In this document: positions 1 to 5,487 of the stretch, piece by piece
How the letters are laid out: each line of letters starts with the position of its first letter
Position numbering within the stretch: the first letter of the stretch is position 1
Source: UBA4644 sp964646225
GTDB lineage: Bacteria > Bacillota > Clostridia > Oscillospirales > Butyricicoccaceae
NCBI GenBank assembly: GCA_964646225.1
Contig: CAZYAD010000049.1
Span: 1-9,011, forward strand
Direction: 5' to 3'
Length of the DNA stretch: 9,011 nucleotides
Translations under genes and position numbers: made by a program
The notes under the pieces: generated by a model
What the model saw: the letters and a program-made list of their open reading frames with translations, nothing else
Told to the model about the DNA's origin: nothing
Database searches by the model: none

Positions 1-55
1 TGTGTTAGGCATGCCGCCAGCGTTCGTCCTGAGCCAGGATCAAACTCTCTAAAAA
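1..55 (-). rRNA. rrs: 16S ribosomal RNA, 5' end only (runs off the left edge)
   Basis: The minus strand contains the universal bacterial 16S start, AGAGTTTGATCCTGGCTCAG (complement of 29-48), followed by GACGAACGCTGGCGGC and a GCCTAACACA block. E. coli position 8 maps to base 48, which places the mature 5' end near base 55; that end is inferred by counting and not directly visible. Only about 55 nt of a roughly 1.5 kb gene lie in the window. The stretch is too short for confident taxonomy, though the sequence fits Firmicutes/Clostridia. Confidence 0.97.
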
Positions 56-252
56 ATTGTATCTAAAGCACCCTCTTGGGTACCTCAAATCTTTTTAGAT
101 AAGCTCAAACTTGGCTTCTCAAAATACTGTTCGAAAAATACTTTTCAAACTCAAATAATTTTCAGGTTCCTTGTTTTCATGGTGTTGTTTAATTTACAAA
201 GTGCTTTTCGCGCCGTCATCGTGGGCCGTTTTTGACCGGCTCTCTCGAGCGC
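56..252 (-). other. 16S rRNA leader (transcribed, processed away)
   Basis: This is the 200-nt AT-rich stretch between the inferred rRNA transcription start (about 252) and the mature 16S end. On the minus strand it holds GCACTTTGTAAATTAAACAAC (complement of about 184-204), which resembles the boxA-type antitermination segment found in Firmicutes rRNA leaders. Immediately before the 16S there is a long potential hairpin. Its outer arms are ATCTAAA/TTTAGAT (61-67 with 94-100) and its inner stem is GGTACCC/GGGTGCT with G-U pairs. That hairpin is a plausible processing or antitermination structure. The boxA call is by resemblance. No protein-coding gene is seen here. Confidence 0.6.
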
Positions 253-258
253 TTGTTT

Positions 259-287
259 ATAATACCACGACCCCTCCCTTTTGTCAA
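259..287 (-). promoter_or_regulatory. rRNA operon sigma-A promoter
   Basis: Minus strand: -35 TTGACA (complement of 282-287), 17-nt spacer, -10 TATTAT (complement of 259-264). The spacer is ideal and the -35 is perfect. The start would fall at a G near base 252. Many Firmicutes rRNA promoters start with a purine sensed as GTP/ATP level; whether that applies here is inference. Confidence 0.85.
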
Positions 288-289
288 CA

Positions 290-317
290 CTTTTTTTGAG
301 TTTTTTTCGATTTTTTG
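290..317 (-). promoter_or_regulatory. UP element: three A-tracts phased at 10 bp
   Basis: Upstream of the rRNA -35 the minus strand carries A-runs of 6, 7 and 7 (complement of 311-316, 301-307, 291-297). Their ends are spaced exactly 10 bp, and the last one stops 3 bp before the TTGACA hexamer. Such helically phased A-tracts bend DNA and are the known form of UP elements that bind the RNA polymerase alpha C-terminal domain. Position, phasing and composition all agree. Confidence 0.7.
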
Positions 318-356
318 AAATTGAGTATTTCCGAGCTTCCATAGAGTCATTTTGCA

Positions 357-947
357 TCATATAGTTGATGCCCGCAGCCACTGCTGCACTTTTCCCCATA
401 GATCCAGCAATCGAAAGCGGATGACATATCCTTCTTCCTCGCAGATCAGGCCGATCTCATCCTCTGTCAGACCGGCCTCCCGGGCCATCGTTTCCCAATC
501 GGTCTGGCACATCCCGGCACATAGCGGCGGGTAGATCACGCACCACCAGTTTTTGCCCGCGCCTTCCCCGATGACCACCCGCACTGCGTCATAGTATCCC
601 GCCGGAAGGGTAAATCGCTCGTACGCCCGGGTGTCAAAATAGCAAACCTCCCGGGTGACCCGTACCGGATAGTCATACCCGGCCTGCCGCACCGTCTGCC
701 GGGCCGTCTGCTCCAGCTGATGCAGCAGGGCCCCGTCGATCTCCTCCGCCCCTTCCGAAGCCTCCAGCACTGCATCCCGCACCTCCAGCTTAAGGCGCTG
801 GTCGGCAGCGCTGTCCGAATTGGCCAGCACATGCAGCCGGGTCAGCTTCTCCCCCAGCGCCGGACGCTCCCCCAGCGGCTGCGCCCACAGCAGACACCCC
901 GCCAGCAGCCACGCCAGCAGTCGGATGCGAAAACGAACAGTTCTCAT
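357..947 (-). CDS. spoIIR: Stage II sporulation protein R
   Basis: The 196-residue product matches the SpoIIR family. SpoIIR is made in the forespore and secreted into the space between the two membranes, where it triggers the protease SpoIIGA to cleave pro-sigma-E in the mother cell. Visible here are a basic N-terminus with a hydrophobic segment (about residues 8-22, signal peptide or anchor), the family motif RLHVLANSDS (37-46), RLKLEVRDAVL (51-61) and the strongly conserved GEGAGKNWWCVIYPPLC block (127-143). The start is ATG at 947, preceded by GAGGTGA with 6-nt spacing; stop is TGA. Length is on the shorter side of the family but all conserved blocks are present. In B. subtilis the gene is sigma-F dependent; I could not find a convincing sigma-F promoter upstream. 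The gene points directly into the rRNA promoter 70 bp downstream and is divergent from sleB. Confidence 0.93.
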   Translation of the reverse strand: MRTVRFRIRLLAWLLAGCLLWAQPLGERPALGEKLTRLHVLANSDSAADQRLKLEVRDAVLEASEGAEEIDGALLHQLEQTARQTVRQAGYDYPVRVTREVCYFDTRAYERFTLPAGYYDAVRVVIGEGAGKNWWCVIYPPLCAGMCQTDWETMAREAGLTEDEIGLICEEEGYVIRFRLLDLWGKVQQWLRASTI

Positions 948-1011
948 GCTTTATCACCTCAACAGGATTTTGCCCGTATTTCCGGAAAAACATTCCTGTC
1001 GCGTGGAGAAG

Positions 1012-1040
1012 GCATAACTTTTTGCATTTCGGGCAAGCTA
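1012..1040 (+). promoter_or_regulatory. Putative sigma-G promoter of sleB
   Basis: GCATA (1012-1016), a 17-nt spacer, then CAAGCTA (1034-1040). This fits the forespore sigma-G pattern (GHATR, 17-18 nt, CATNHTA) with one clear mismatch in the -10. It lies 41 nt before the sleB ATG. sleB is a sigma-G gene in Bacillus, so the match is expected biologically, but short motifs like this can occur by chance. Confidence 0.4.
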
Positions 1041-1081
1041 ACGCCATCCGCAGGGATCCGCAAAGCAAGGAGGACGAGCAT

Positions 1082-1747
1082 ATGACACGGCGGCACAAGC
1101 TTTTTCGCGCAGGAGCCCTTCTCTGTCTGGCGACAATTCTTTCCCTCATGCTGACACCGGCGCTGGCCGCTTATCGTCAGGGCAGTCAGGGCGAGGAGGT
1201 GCGCGTCATTCAGACCAAGCTGAAGCGCTGGGGCTATTACACCGGCGGCGTGGACGGCATTTACGGCAGCGAGACAGCAGAGGCCGTCCGCTATTTTCAA
1301 CGGCAGAACGGCCTCACCGCAGACGGCATCTGCGGCAGCAGGACGCTGGCGGCGCTGGGAATGTCCTCTGACAGCGCCGGCACCGCCGGACGCGACGATG
1401 ACTTTACCCTGCTGTGCCGGATGATCTCTGCCGAGGCCCGGGGCGAGCCCTACACCGGCCAGGTGGCGGTGGGAGCCGTGATCCTCAACAGGGTCAGGCA
1501 TCCCTCCTTTCCTAACACCGTGGCAGAGGTGCTCTTTCAGCCGGGGGCCTTCAGTCCAGTGAGCGACGGCCAGTTTTATCAGGTGCGCATCACCGACAGC
1601 GCCCGCCGGGCGGCGCAGGACGCCCTCAACGGCTGGGATCCCACCGGCGGTGCCATTTACTTTTACAATCCGGACAAAAGCACCAGCCAGTGGATCTTTT
1701 CCCGGGAGACAGTGCTGACCATCGGTGAGCATGTGTTCGCCAAATAG
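1082..1747 (+). CDS. sleB: Spore cortex-lytic enzyme SleB (N-terminal PG-binding domain + Hydrolase_2 domain)
   Basis: The 221-residue product would degrade cortex peptidoglycan at muramic-delta-lactam during germination; Bacillus SleB acts as a lytic transglycosylase. The N-terminus MTRRHKLFR plus a hydrophobic core ends in TPALA-A (about residues 25-30), a clear signal peptide. Residues 33-92 form a PG_binding_1 domain (GSQGEEVRVIQTKLKRWGYY, VDGIYGSETAEAVRYFQ). Residues 108-221 are the SleB/CwlJ catalytic domain, with MISAEARGEPYTGQVAVGAV, Glu118 in the AEARGE motif (the expected catalytic Glu), LNRVRHPSFPN and FQPGAFSPVSDGQ. The ATG at 1082 is chosen over an upstream in-frame ATG at 1022 because AAGGAGGA sits 7 nt before it and the signal peptide then starts correctly. 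No ypeB partner gene follows, unlike in Bacillus; instead the gene runs into a terminator and convergent rbr. Confidence 0.93.
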   Translation: MTRRHKLFRAGALLCLATILSLMLTPALAAYRQGSQGEEVRVIQTKLKRWGYYTGGVDGIYGSETAEAVRYFQRQNGLTADGICGSRTLAALGMSSDSAGTAGRDDDFTLLCRMISAEARGEPYTGQVAVGAVILNRVRHPSFPNTVAEVLFQPGAFSPVSDGQFYQVRITDSARRAAQDALNGWDPTGGAIYFYNPDKSTSQWIFSRETVLTIGEHVFAK

Positions 1748-1780
1748 TAGCGCGCCACTCTTATATAGTTATCGTATCAT

Positions 1781-1824
1781 GAAAACACAGCGCCCGGGTC
1801 GGAGAACCCGGGCGCTGTGTTTTC
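1781..1824. terminator. Bidirectional terminator between sleB and rbr
   Basis: Perfect 19-bp inverted repeat (1781-1799 with 1806-1824) around a 6-nt loop, with a GC-rich core CAGCGCCCGGG and an A4/T4 rim on each side. The symmetric rim serves both the plus-strand sleB transcript and the minus-strand rbr transcript. It sits in the only gap between these convergent genes, 10 nt from the rbr stop. Confidence 0.88.
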
Positions 1825-1833
1825 GCATTTTTC

Positions 1834-2373
1834 TTAATAGTTTTTGCTCTCCAGCTCAAAGAAGCTCTGGGGATGGGCGCACACCGGGCAGACGGCAGGT
1901 GCCTTTTTTCCGATGACCAGGTGTCCGCAGTTGCGGCACTTCCACATGACCTCCTCGGACTTTTCAAAGACCTTCTGCATCTGCACATTGTCCAGCAGCG
2001 CCAGATAGCGGGCCTCGTGGGCCTTTTCGATCTGTGCCACCATGCGGAACTGGGCCGCCAGCTCAGCAAAGCCCTCCTCCTCGGCCTCTTTGGCAAAGGT
2101 GGCATACATATCAGTCCACTCGAAGTGCTCGCCGGCTGCGGCAGACTTCAGATTGGTCGCCGTATCCCCCAGCTCACCCAGCGCCTTGAACCACAGCTTG
2201 GCATGCTCCTTTTCATTGTCGGCCGTCTCCAGAAAGATCGCCGCGATCTGCTCGTAGCCCTCCTTTTTTGCCACAGAGGCAAAGTAGGTGTACTTACCCC
2301 GGGCCTGGCTCTCTCCGGCAAAGGCCGTCCACAGATTCTGTTCAGTTTTAGTTCCCTTCAAGTTCTTCATCAT
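1834..2373 (-). CDS. rbr: Rubrerythrin
   Basis: The 179-residue product is a full-length rubrerythrin, a cytoplasmic non-heme diiron peroxidase that reduces H2O2 to water in anaerobes. The N-terminal four-helix erythrin domain (about 1-138) carries the diiron ligands: Glu21 in ESQAR, the Glu54-x-x-His57 motif, Glu96/Glu99 in KEAEEEGF, and Glu116-x-x-His119. The C-terminal rubredoxin domain has CRNC (146-149) and CPVC (162-165) for the Fe(SCys)4 centre. Two adjacent ATGs exist. The second (2370) gives the usual MKNLKGTKTEQNL start and 8-nt spacing from AGGAGG; the first gives 5-nt spacing, so the start is uncertain by one codon. It follows perR by 22 nt in one operon, and PerR control of rubrerythrin is known in clostridia. 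Confidence 0.96.
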   Translation of the reverse strand: MMKNLKGTKTEQNLWTAFAGESQARGKYTYFASVAKKEGYEQIAAIFLETADNEKEHAKLWFKALGELGDTATNLKSAAAGEHFEWTDMYATFAKEAEEEGFAELAAQFRMVAQIEKAHEARYLALLDNVQMQKVFEKSEEVMWKCRNCGHLVIGKKAPAVCPVCAHPQSFFELESKNY

Positions 2374-2395
2374 CGTTTCCTCCTGATCCTTGTTA

Positions 2396-2776
2396 TCATG
2401 TGTTTTCCATAGACTTAGTTTCCCTGCATCCGGCGCAGGTATGCCCCACAGTCAGCTCATAATGCAGGATTTTTGTGTCGCAGCGGGCCTGCAAATAGTC
2501 CGTCAGCTCCGGCAGGAACAGATCCTCCAGCTTGCCGCAGCAGCGGCACACCAGATGGGCGTGGGGCACGGGATTGCGGTCGAACCGATCCGGCTGCCCC
2601 GGCACCGTGAGCCGCCGTATCCGGCCCTCTCCCGCCATCTGATTGAGGATGCGGTAGACCGTCCCCAGGGCGATGGCGGGCATATGCTCCCGTGCCAGAA
2701 GAAACAGCTCCTCGGCGGTGTGATGTCCCGGTGTCTGCTCCAGCACGGTGCAGATCAGCCGCTGTTGTCTGGTCAT
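2396..2776 (-). CDS. perR: Peroxide-responsive Fur-family repressor PerR
   Basis: The 126-residue product is a Fur-family metalloregulator. The N-terminal winged helix contains the recognition segment ALGTVYRILNQM (36-47). Aligned by hand to B. subtilis PerR, all five regulatory-metal ligands are present at a constant 19-residue offset: His18 (H37), Asp66 (D85), His72 (H91), His74 (H93) and Asp85 (D104). Asp at the last site, rather than Glu, favours PerR over Fur. The structural zinc cysteines are C77/C80 and C114/C117. The known mechanism is metal-catalysed oxidation of the two His by H2O2, releasing operator DNA. The start is supported by AAGGAG 7 nt upstream. The first gene of perR-rbr, it is likely self-regulated through the palindromes at its promoter. 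Confidence 0.9.
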   Translation of the reverse strand: MTRQQRLICTVLEQTPGHHTAEELFLLAREHMPAIALGTVYRILNQMAGEGRIRRLTVPGQPDRFDRNPVPHAHLVCRCCGKLEDLFLPELTDYLQARCDTKILHYELTVGHTCAGCRETKSMENT

Positions 2777-2790
2777 AAGGCGTCTCCTTT

Positions 2791-2817
2791 TAAGAATAAT
2801 TCTTATTCTAATTATAA
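2791..2817. promoter_or_regulatory. Two overlapping 7-1-7 palindromes: probable PerR operators
   Basis: Site 1, TAAGAATAATTCTTA (2791-2805), is a perfect 7-1-7 inverted repeat. Site 2, TTATTCTAATTATAA (2803-2817), matches the PerR box TTATAATNATTATAA at 12 of 14 specified bases. They share three bases and their centres are 12 bp apart. Together they cover the -10 hexamer and the transcription start, which is the right place for repression by PerR. Binding is inferred; the sequences and their location are directly visible. Confidence 0.72.
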
Positions 2818-2838
2818 CTTATCTTTTTTGTTTGTCAA
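2811..2838 (-). promoter_or_regulatory. perR-rbr promoter
   Basis: Minus strand TTGACA (complement of 2833-2838), 16-nt spacer, TATAAT (complement of 2811-2816). Both hexamers are perfect. Transcription would start near 2804, giving a leader of about 28 nt before the perR ATG. Confidence 0.88.
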
Positions 2839-2844
2839 TATATT

Positions 2845-2861
2845 TTGAGAAAGATTCTCAA
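2845..2861. promoter_or_regulatory. Fur-family-like palindrome between divergent promoters
   Basis: TTGAGAAAGATTCTCAA is a perfect 7-bp inverted repeat with a 3-nt centre. Read as 7-1-7 it is TGAGAAAGATTCTCA, close to the Fur-type pattern TGATAATNATTATCA (11 of 14). It lies just upstream of the perR -35 and about 22 bp upstream of the apeA -35, so it could influence either gene. Its spelling differs from the PerR-like sites next to it. Confidence 0.45.
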
Positions 2862-2882
2862 TTTTCTTCTTCACGGCAAACC

Positions 2883-2912
2883 TTGACAAAAAGCAGTGCT
2901 CCATACTACAAT
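2883..2912 (+). promoter_or_regulatory. Promoter of the M18 aminopeptidase gene
   Basis: TTGACA (2883-2888), 18-nt spacer, TACAAT (2907-2912). A perfect -35, a one-mismatch -10 and a slightly long spacer. The start would be near 2919, with AAGGAG (2943-2948) then 8 nt before the ATG. Confidence 0.72.
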
Positions 2913-2956
2913 ATTATGCAGCAGCATCCGCGATCATTGAAAAAGGAGTACCGACT

Positions 2957-4354
2957 ATGGAATACAAAACCGCATGGAAAAAGTACACCCCCGCCGATCT
3001 GGAGGCGCTGGAGGCCCTGAACGCCGGTTACAAGGCGTTTCTGGACAACGGCAAGACCGAACGGGAATGCGTGGCCCAGGCCGTCCGCATGGCGGAGGAG
3101 GCCGGCTATATGCCGCTGGAGACCGCCATCCGCGCCCGCCGCAGGCTGGGCCCCGGCGACAAACTGTATGCCGTCTGCATGAACAAGGCGCTGGCCCTGT
3201 TCCAGCTGGGCGAGGAGCCGCTGGAAAATGGCATGAACATTCTGGGCGCGCACATCGACTCTCCCCGGGTGGATGTGAAGCAGAACCCTCTCTATGAGGC
3301 CGAGGGGCAGGCTTATCTGGACACCCATTATTACGGCGGCATCAAGAAATACCAGTGGGTCACCCAGCCCATGGCCATCCACGGCGTCGCTGTCAAAAAG
3401 GATGGCACGGCCATTCAGGTGGTCATCGGTGAAGAGGACAGCGACCCTGTTCTGGTGTTCTCCGATCTGCTGATCCACCTGGCCGGCAGCCAGATGGATA
3501 AAAAGGCCGCTCAGGTCATCTCCGGCGAGGGGCTGGATCTGCTGGTGGGCAACCGTCCGCTGGAGGAAAGCAAGCTGGACAAGGATCAGAAGGAGGCCGT
3601 CAAGGCCAATGTCCTGCACATCCTGTCCGAAAAATACGGCCTGGCGGAGGAGGACTTCCTGTCCGCCGAGCTGGAGATCGTCCCCGCCGGAAAGGCCCGG
3701 GACTGCGGTCTGGATCGAAGCATGATTCTGGCCTATGGTCAGGACGACCGCGTCTGCGCCTACACCTCTCTGTGGGCCATGCTCCAGGAGAGCGCTCCCC
3801 TGAAAAAGACCTCCTGCTGCCTGCTGGTGGACAAGGAGGAGATCGGCTCGGTGGGCGCCACCGGTATGGAGGGCACCTTCTTTGAGAACGCCGTGGCCGA
3901 GCTCATCGCCGCCACCCATGGCGATCCCTTCCTGGGTCTGCGCCGCTGCCTGCGCAACTCCAGCATGCTGTCCTCCGATGTCAGCGCCGGTTATGATCCT
4001 CTCTACGCCGATGCCTTTGAGAAGCGCTCCGCCGCCTTCCTGTCCCGCGGCATGACCTTCAACAAGTTCACCGGTGCCCGGGGCAAGAGCGGCTCCAACG
4101 ATGCCAACGCCGAGTATGTGGCCCGCATCCGCAGCATCATGGACGAGGCCCAGGTCTCCTACCAGTTCTGCGAGCTGGGCAAGGTGGATGTGGGTGGCGG
4201 CGGCACCATCGCCTATATCATGGCCAAGCACGGCATGAATGTCATCGACAGCGGCGTGGCCCTGCTGAGCATGCACGCCCCCTACGAGGTCAGCTCCAAG
4301 GCCGATGTGTACGAGGCCGCCCGCGGCTACCGCGCCTTCCTGAGAAACGCCTGA
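2957..4354 (+). CDS. apeA: M18-family metalloaminopeptidase (aminopeptidase 1 type)
   Basis: The 465-residue product is a cytosolic dinuclear-zinc aminopeptidase of family M18, related to yeast aminopeptidase I. Length and the block NILGAHIDSPRVDVKQNPLY followed by THYYGGIKKYQWV fit the bacterial apeA subtype rather than the shorter apeB. Expected zinc and catalytic residues are all present: His99 in GAHID, Asp263 in GQDDR (bridging), Glu294-Glu295 in DKEEIGS (general base and ligand), Asp341 in SSDVSAGYDP and His440 in SMHAPYE. The central insert (about 103-250) would be the M18 dimerisation domain. The ATG at 2957 has AAGGAG 8 nt upstream. The role is likely general peptide turnover. It is divergent from perR-rbr, sharing a 180-bp control region, so a link to oxidative stress is possible but unproven. 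It is followed by a strong terminator. Confidence 0.95.
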   Translation: MEYKTAWKKYTPADLEALEALNAGYKAFLDNGKTERECVAQAVRMAEEAGYMPLETAIRARRRLGPGDKLYAVCMNKALALFQLGEEPLENGMNILGAHIDSPRVDVKQNPLYEAEGQAYLDTHYYGGIKKYQWVTQPMAIHGVAVKKDGTAIQVVIGEEDSDPVLVFSDLLIHLAGSQMDKKAAQVISGEGLDLLVGNRPLEESKLDKDQKEAVKANVLHILSEKYGLAEEDFLSAELEIVPAGKARDCGLDRSMILAYGQDDRVCAYTSLWAMLQESAPLKKTSCCLLVDKEEIGSVGATGMEGTFFENAVAELIAATHGDPFLGLRRCLRNSSMLSSDVSAGYDPLYADAFEKRSAAFLSRGMTFNKFTGARGKSGSNDANAEYVARIRSIMDEAQVSYQFCELGKVDVGGGGTIAYIMAKHGMNVIDSGVALLSMHAPYEVSSKADVYEAARGYRAFLRNA

Positions 4355-4382
4355 TCTCCCGAAAAAAGCACATATGCTTGCA

Positions 4383-4430
4383 AGGACTGCCGGCATCCCC
4401 AAAAGGATGGAGCCGGCAGTCCTGCTTTTT
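4383..4430 (+). terminator. Terminator of the aminopeptidase gene
   Basis: Stem AGGACTGCCGGC (4383-4394) with GCCGGCAGTCCT (4412-4423), extended inside by ATCC/GGAT, followed by GC and TTTTT (4426-4430). It lies 28 nt after the apeA stop. Confidence 0.9.
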
Positions 4431-4432
4431 GC

Positions 4433-4465
4433 AAAAAGCAGCCACGCCCCAAGGTGCGTGACTGC
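4433..4465 (-). terminator. Terminator of the padR operon
   Basis: On the minus strand GCAGTCACGC (complement of 4456-4465) pairs with GCGTGGCTGC (complement of 4438-4447), 10 bp including one U-G pair, then TTTTT. In the plus-strand RNA the same position would be a C-A mismatch, so the element is tuned to minus-strand transcripts. It abuts the apeA terminator; the two T-runs form an 18-bp palindrome at 4423-4440. A smaller hairpin (CTGCGG/CCGCAG, 4470-4487) lies between it and the small ORF but has no T-run. Confidence 0.8.
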
Positions 4466-4489
4466 CATCCTGCGGCGCGAACCGCAGCG

Positions 4490-4591
4490 TTATTTCTTTT
4501 TTCCGGCAATTCCGGCGCAGCTGACAGCGATCAACAGCCCAAGCAGTACCCACGGGAAGGCGGCCCTGACAAATTCGAGCGTGTTCCTCAC
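4490..4591 (-). CDS. Possible single-pass small membrane protein (30-33 residues), start codon uncertain
   Basis: After the TAG stop of the DUF2812 gene there is a full Shine-Dalgarno sequence, AGGAGGTGA, followed by an open frame to TAA at 4490. It encodes NTLEFVRAAFPWVLLGLLIA, then VSCAGIAGKKK: a short amphipathic start, one hydrophobic membrane span and a lysine tail, a typical small-membrane-protein layout. The start is the problem. The GTG at 4591 lies inside the Shine-Dalgarno itself, while the codon at ideal 8-nt spacing is ACG (4582), not a standard start. The frame is the same as the upstream gene, so amber read-through would append it to DUF2812. The alternatives are GTG start, ACG start, read-through, or a start lost by a T-to-C change. 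I do not recognise a named family. Same operon as padR. Confidence 0.42.
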   Translation of the reverse strand: MRNTLEFVRAAFPWVLLGLLIAVSCAGIAGKKK

Positions 4592-4594
4592 CTC

Positions 4595-5146
4595 CTATTT
4601 CTTGCGAACCGCTTTCGCGTAGTTCCGGTAGGCAATCGCAAAGGACAGGAACAGGCCCAGATACACGGCAAGCAGCACGCAATACAGGATTCTGAGTCCG
4701 CGATGAAACGGTATGTCCGCAAAGCTCAGCTGAATGATCTGCGGGATGATGACCAGAAAGAAAATCGCCAGAAGGGGGATCATGCGCCCCCGGAACACCC
4801 GCTTCATCATATCCAGACGGGAAGCATCATCGCAAAAGATCTCTTCCTCCCCGTCCATCTCGGCAGCAGCCTTTCGAAAATAGCTGTAGCCCACATAATC
4901 CTGCAAATATTCCCAACCGCAGTCGCGGAACATGGTCACATATTCTTCCTTGTGGGCAAGCCCCTCCCGGTTATAGTCCAACTGATAGATCACATCCTCC
5001 GGAGCGCACCGTTCAAAGTGATAGACGCCCAAGCCGGATACCCGGACAAATTTCCAGCCGCTTTTGTGCCGCTCCCTTAAGTAGCGTTCCTCTTTCTTCC
5101 ATTCCGGAACAGAAAAAAATCTCCATTCGACTTTCCGATCGTTCAT
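4595..5146 (-). CDS. DUF2812-family membrane protein
   Basis: The 183-residue product has an N-terminal soluble DUF2812-like domain (about 1-93) with aromatic-rich motifs such as VEWRFFSVPEWKKEERYL, SGWKFVRV, YQLDYNREG, MFRDCGWEYLQDYVGYSYFRK. A charged linker follows, then two predicted membrane spans (about 122-141 and 152-173), and the protein ends in KAVRKK. The biochemical function of DUF2812 is not established; such genes are commonly found next to PadR regulators. The ATG at 5146 is chosen over a longer frame because GGAGG lies 9 nt upstream and the padR stop is 1 nt away (TGATATG), indicating translational coupling. Probable role: a membrane effector whose level is set by the adjacent repressor, possibly in envelope or antimicrobial stress. 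That is inference only. The stop is TAG, with the small ORF in the same frame beyond it. Confidence 0.82.
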   Translation of the reverse strand: MNDRKVEWRFFSVPEWKKEERYLRERHKSGWKFVRVSGLGVYHFERCAPEDVIYQLDYNREGLAHKEEYVTMFRDCGWEYLQDYVGYSYFRKAAAEMDGEEEIFCDDASRLDMMKRVFRGRMIPLLAIFFLVIIPQIIQLSFADIPFHRGLRILYCVLLAVYLGLFLSFAIAYRNYAKAVRKK

Positions 5147-5147
5147 A

Positions 5148-5462
5148 TCATTCTGCCTCCATCGCACTTTTGTACAGGCGTTCAATGCGTTTCCGTTCGA
5201 GCTGTAAAAGCTCCAGCCCCAGGTCTGTGAGCTGATAGATTTTCCGTTTGTCCTCCTCCCGGAGCAATCGGATGACCCCGTCCTTCTCCATTTTGGACAG
5301 ACTGCCGTACAGGGTGCCCGGCGTCAGCCTGATCTCGCCGCCGGTCAGCCGTTCCGTCATCTGCACGATGCCATATCCATGGTTGGGCTTCCGCAGACAC
5401 AGCAGGATATAAAATGCCGTCTCGGTCATGGGAACATAGACCTTTTTGATATGGGGTTCCAT
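5148..5462 (-). CDS. PadR-family transcriptional repressor
   Basis: The 104-residue product matches PF03551. The N-terminal segment MTETAFYILLCLRKPNHGYGI (12-32) and the winged-helix core LTPGTLYGSLSKMEKDGVI (46-64), REEDKRKIYQLTDLG (68-82) are diagnostic. A C-terminal helix (83-103) would provide dimerisation. The short length is that of the compact PadR-s2 type, whose members often repress their own operon and respond to envelope-active drugs or phenolics; the ligand here is unknown. The ATG at 5462 has AAGGAG 7 nt before it. Met12 is an alternative start but lacks such a site. It heads an operon with the DUF2812 gene and the small ORF. Confidence 0.93.
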   Translation of the reverse strand: MEPHIKKVYVPMTETAFYILLCLRKPNHGYGIVQMTERLTGGEIRLTPGTLYGSLSKMEKDGVIRLLREEDKRKIYQLTDLGLELLQLERKRIERLYKSAMEAE

Positions 5463-5487
5463 TTTGTTTCTCCTTCCTCAGTTTTCG

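Noticed and set aside
948..1011. A sigma-F promoter for spoIIR (GGCAAAAT resembles a -10)
   Set aside because: No acceptable -35 at the required distance, so it is not listed as a feature.
959..1732. A 257-codon minus-strand open frame opposite sleB
   Set aside because: Shadow frame with no domain; it would overlap the sleB signal peptide, both catalytic domains and the spoIIR upstream region.
2906..4468. A 520-codon open frame on the minus strand across the aminopeptidase gene
   Set aside because: It is the antisense shadow of a GC-rich gene with clear M18 motifs. Its product is Gly/Ala/His/Gln-rich with no recognisable domain, and it runs through the apeA promoter side and terminator.
4470..4487. 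CTGCGG/CCGCAG hairpin as a terminator of the small ORF
   Set aside because: Only 6 bp and no T-run; the stronger hairpin with TTTTT directly downstream serves that role.
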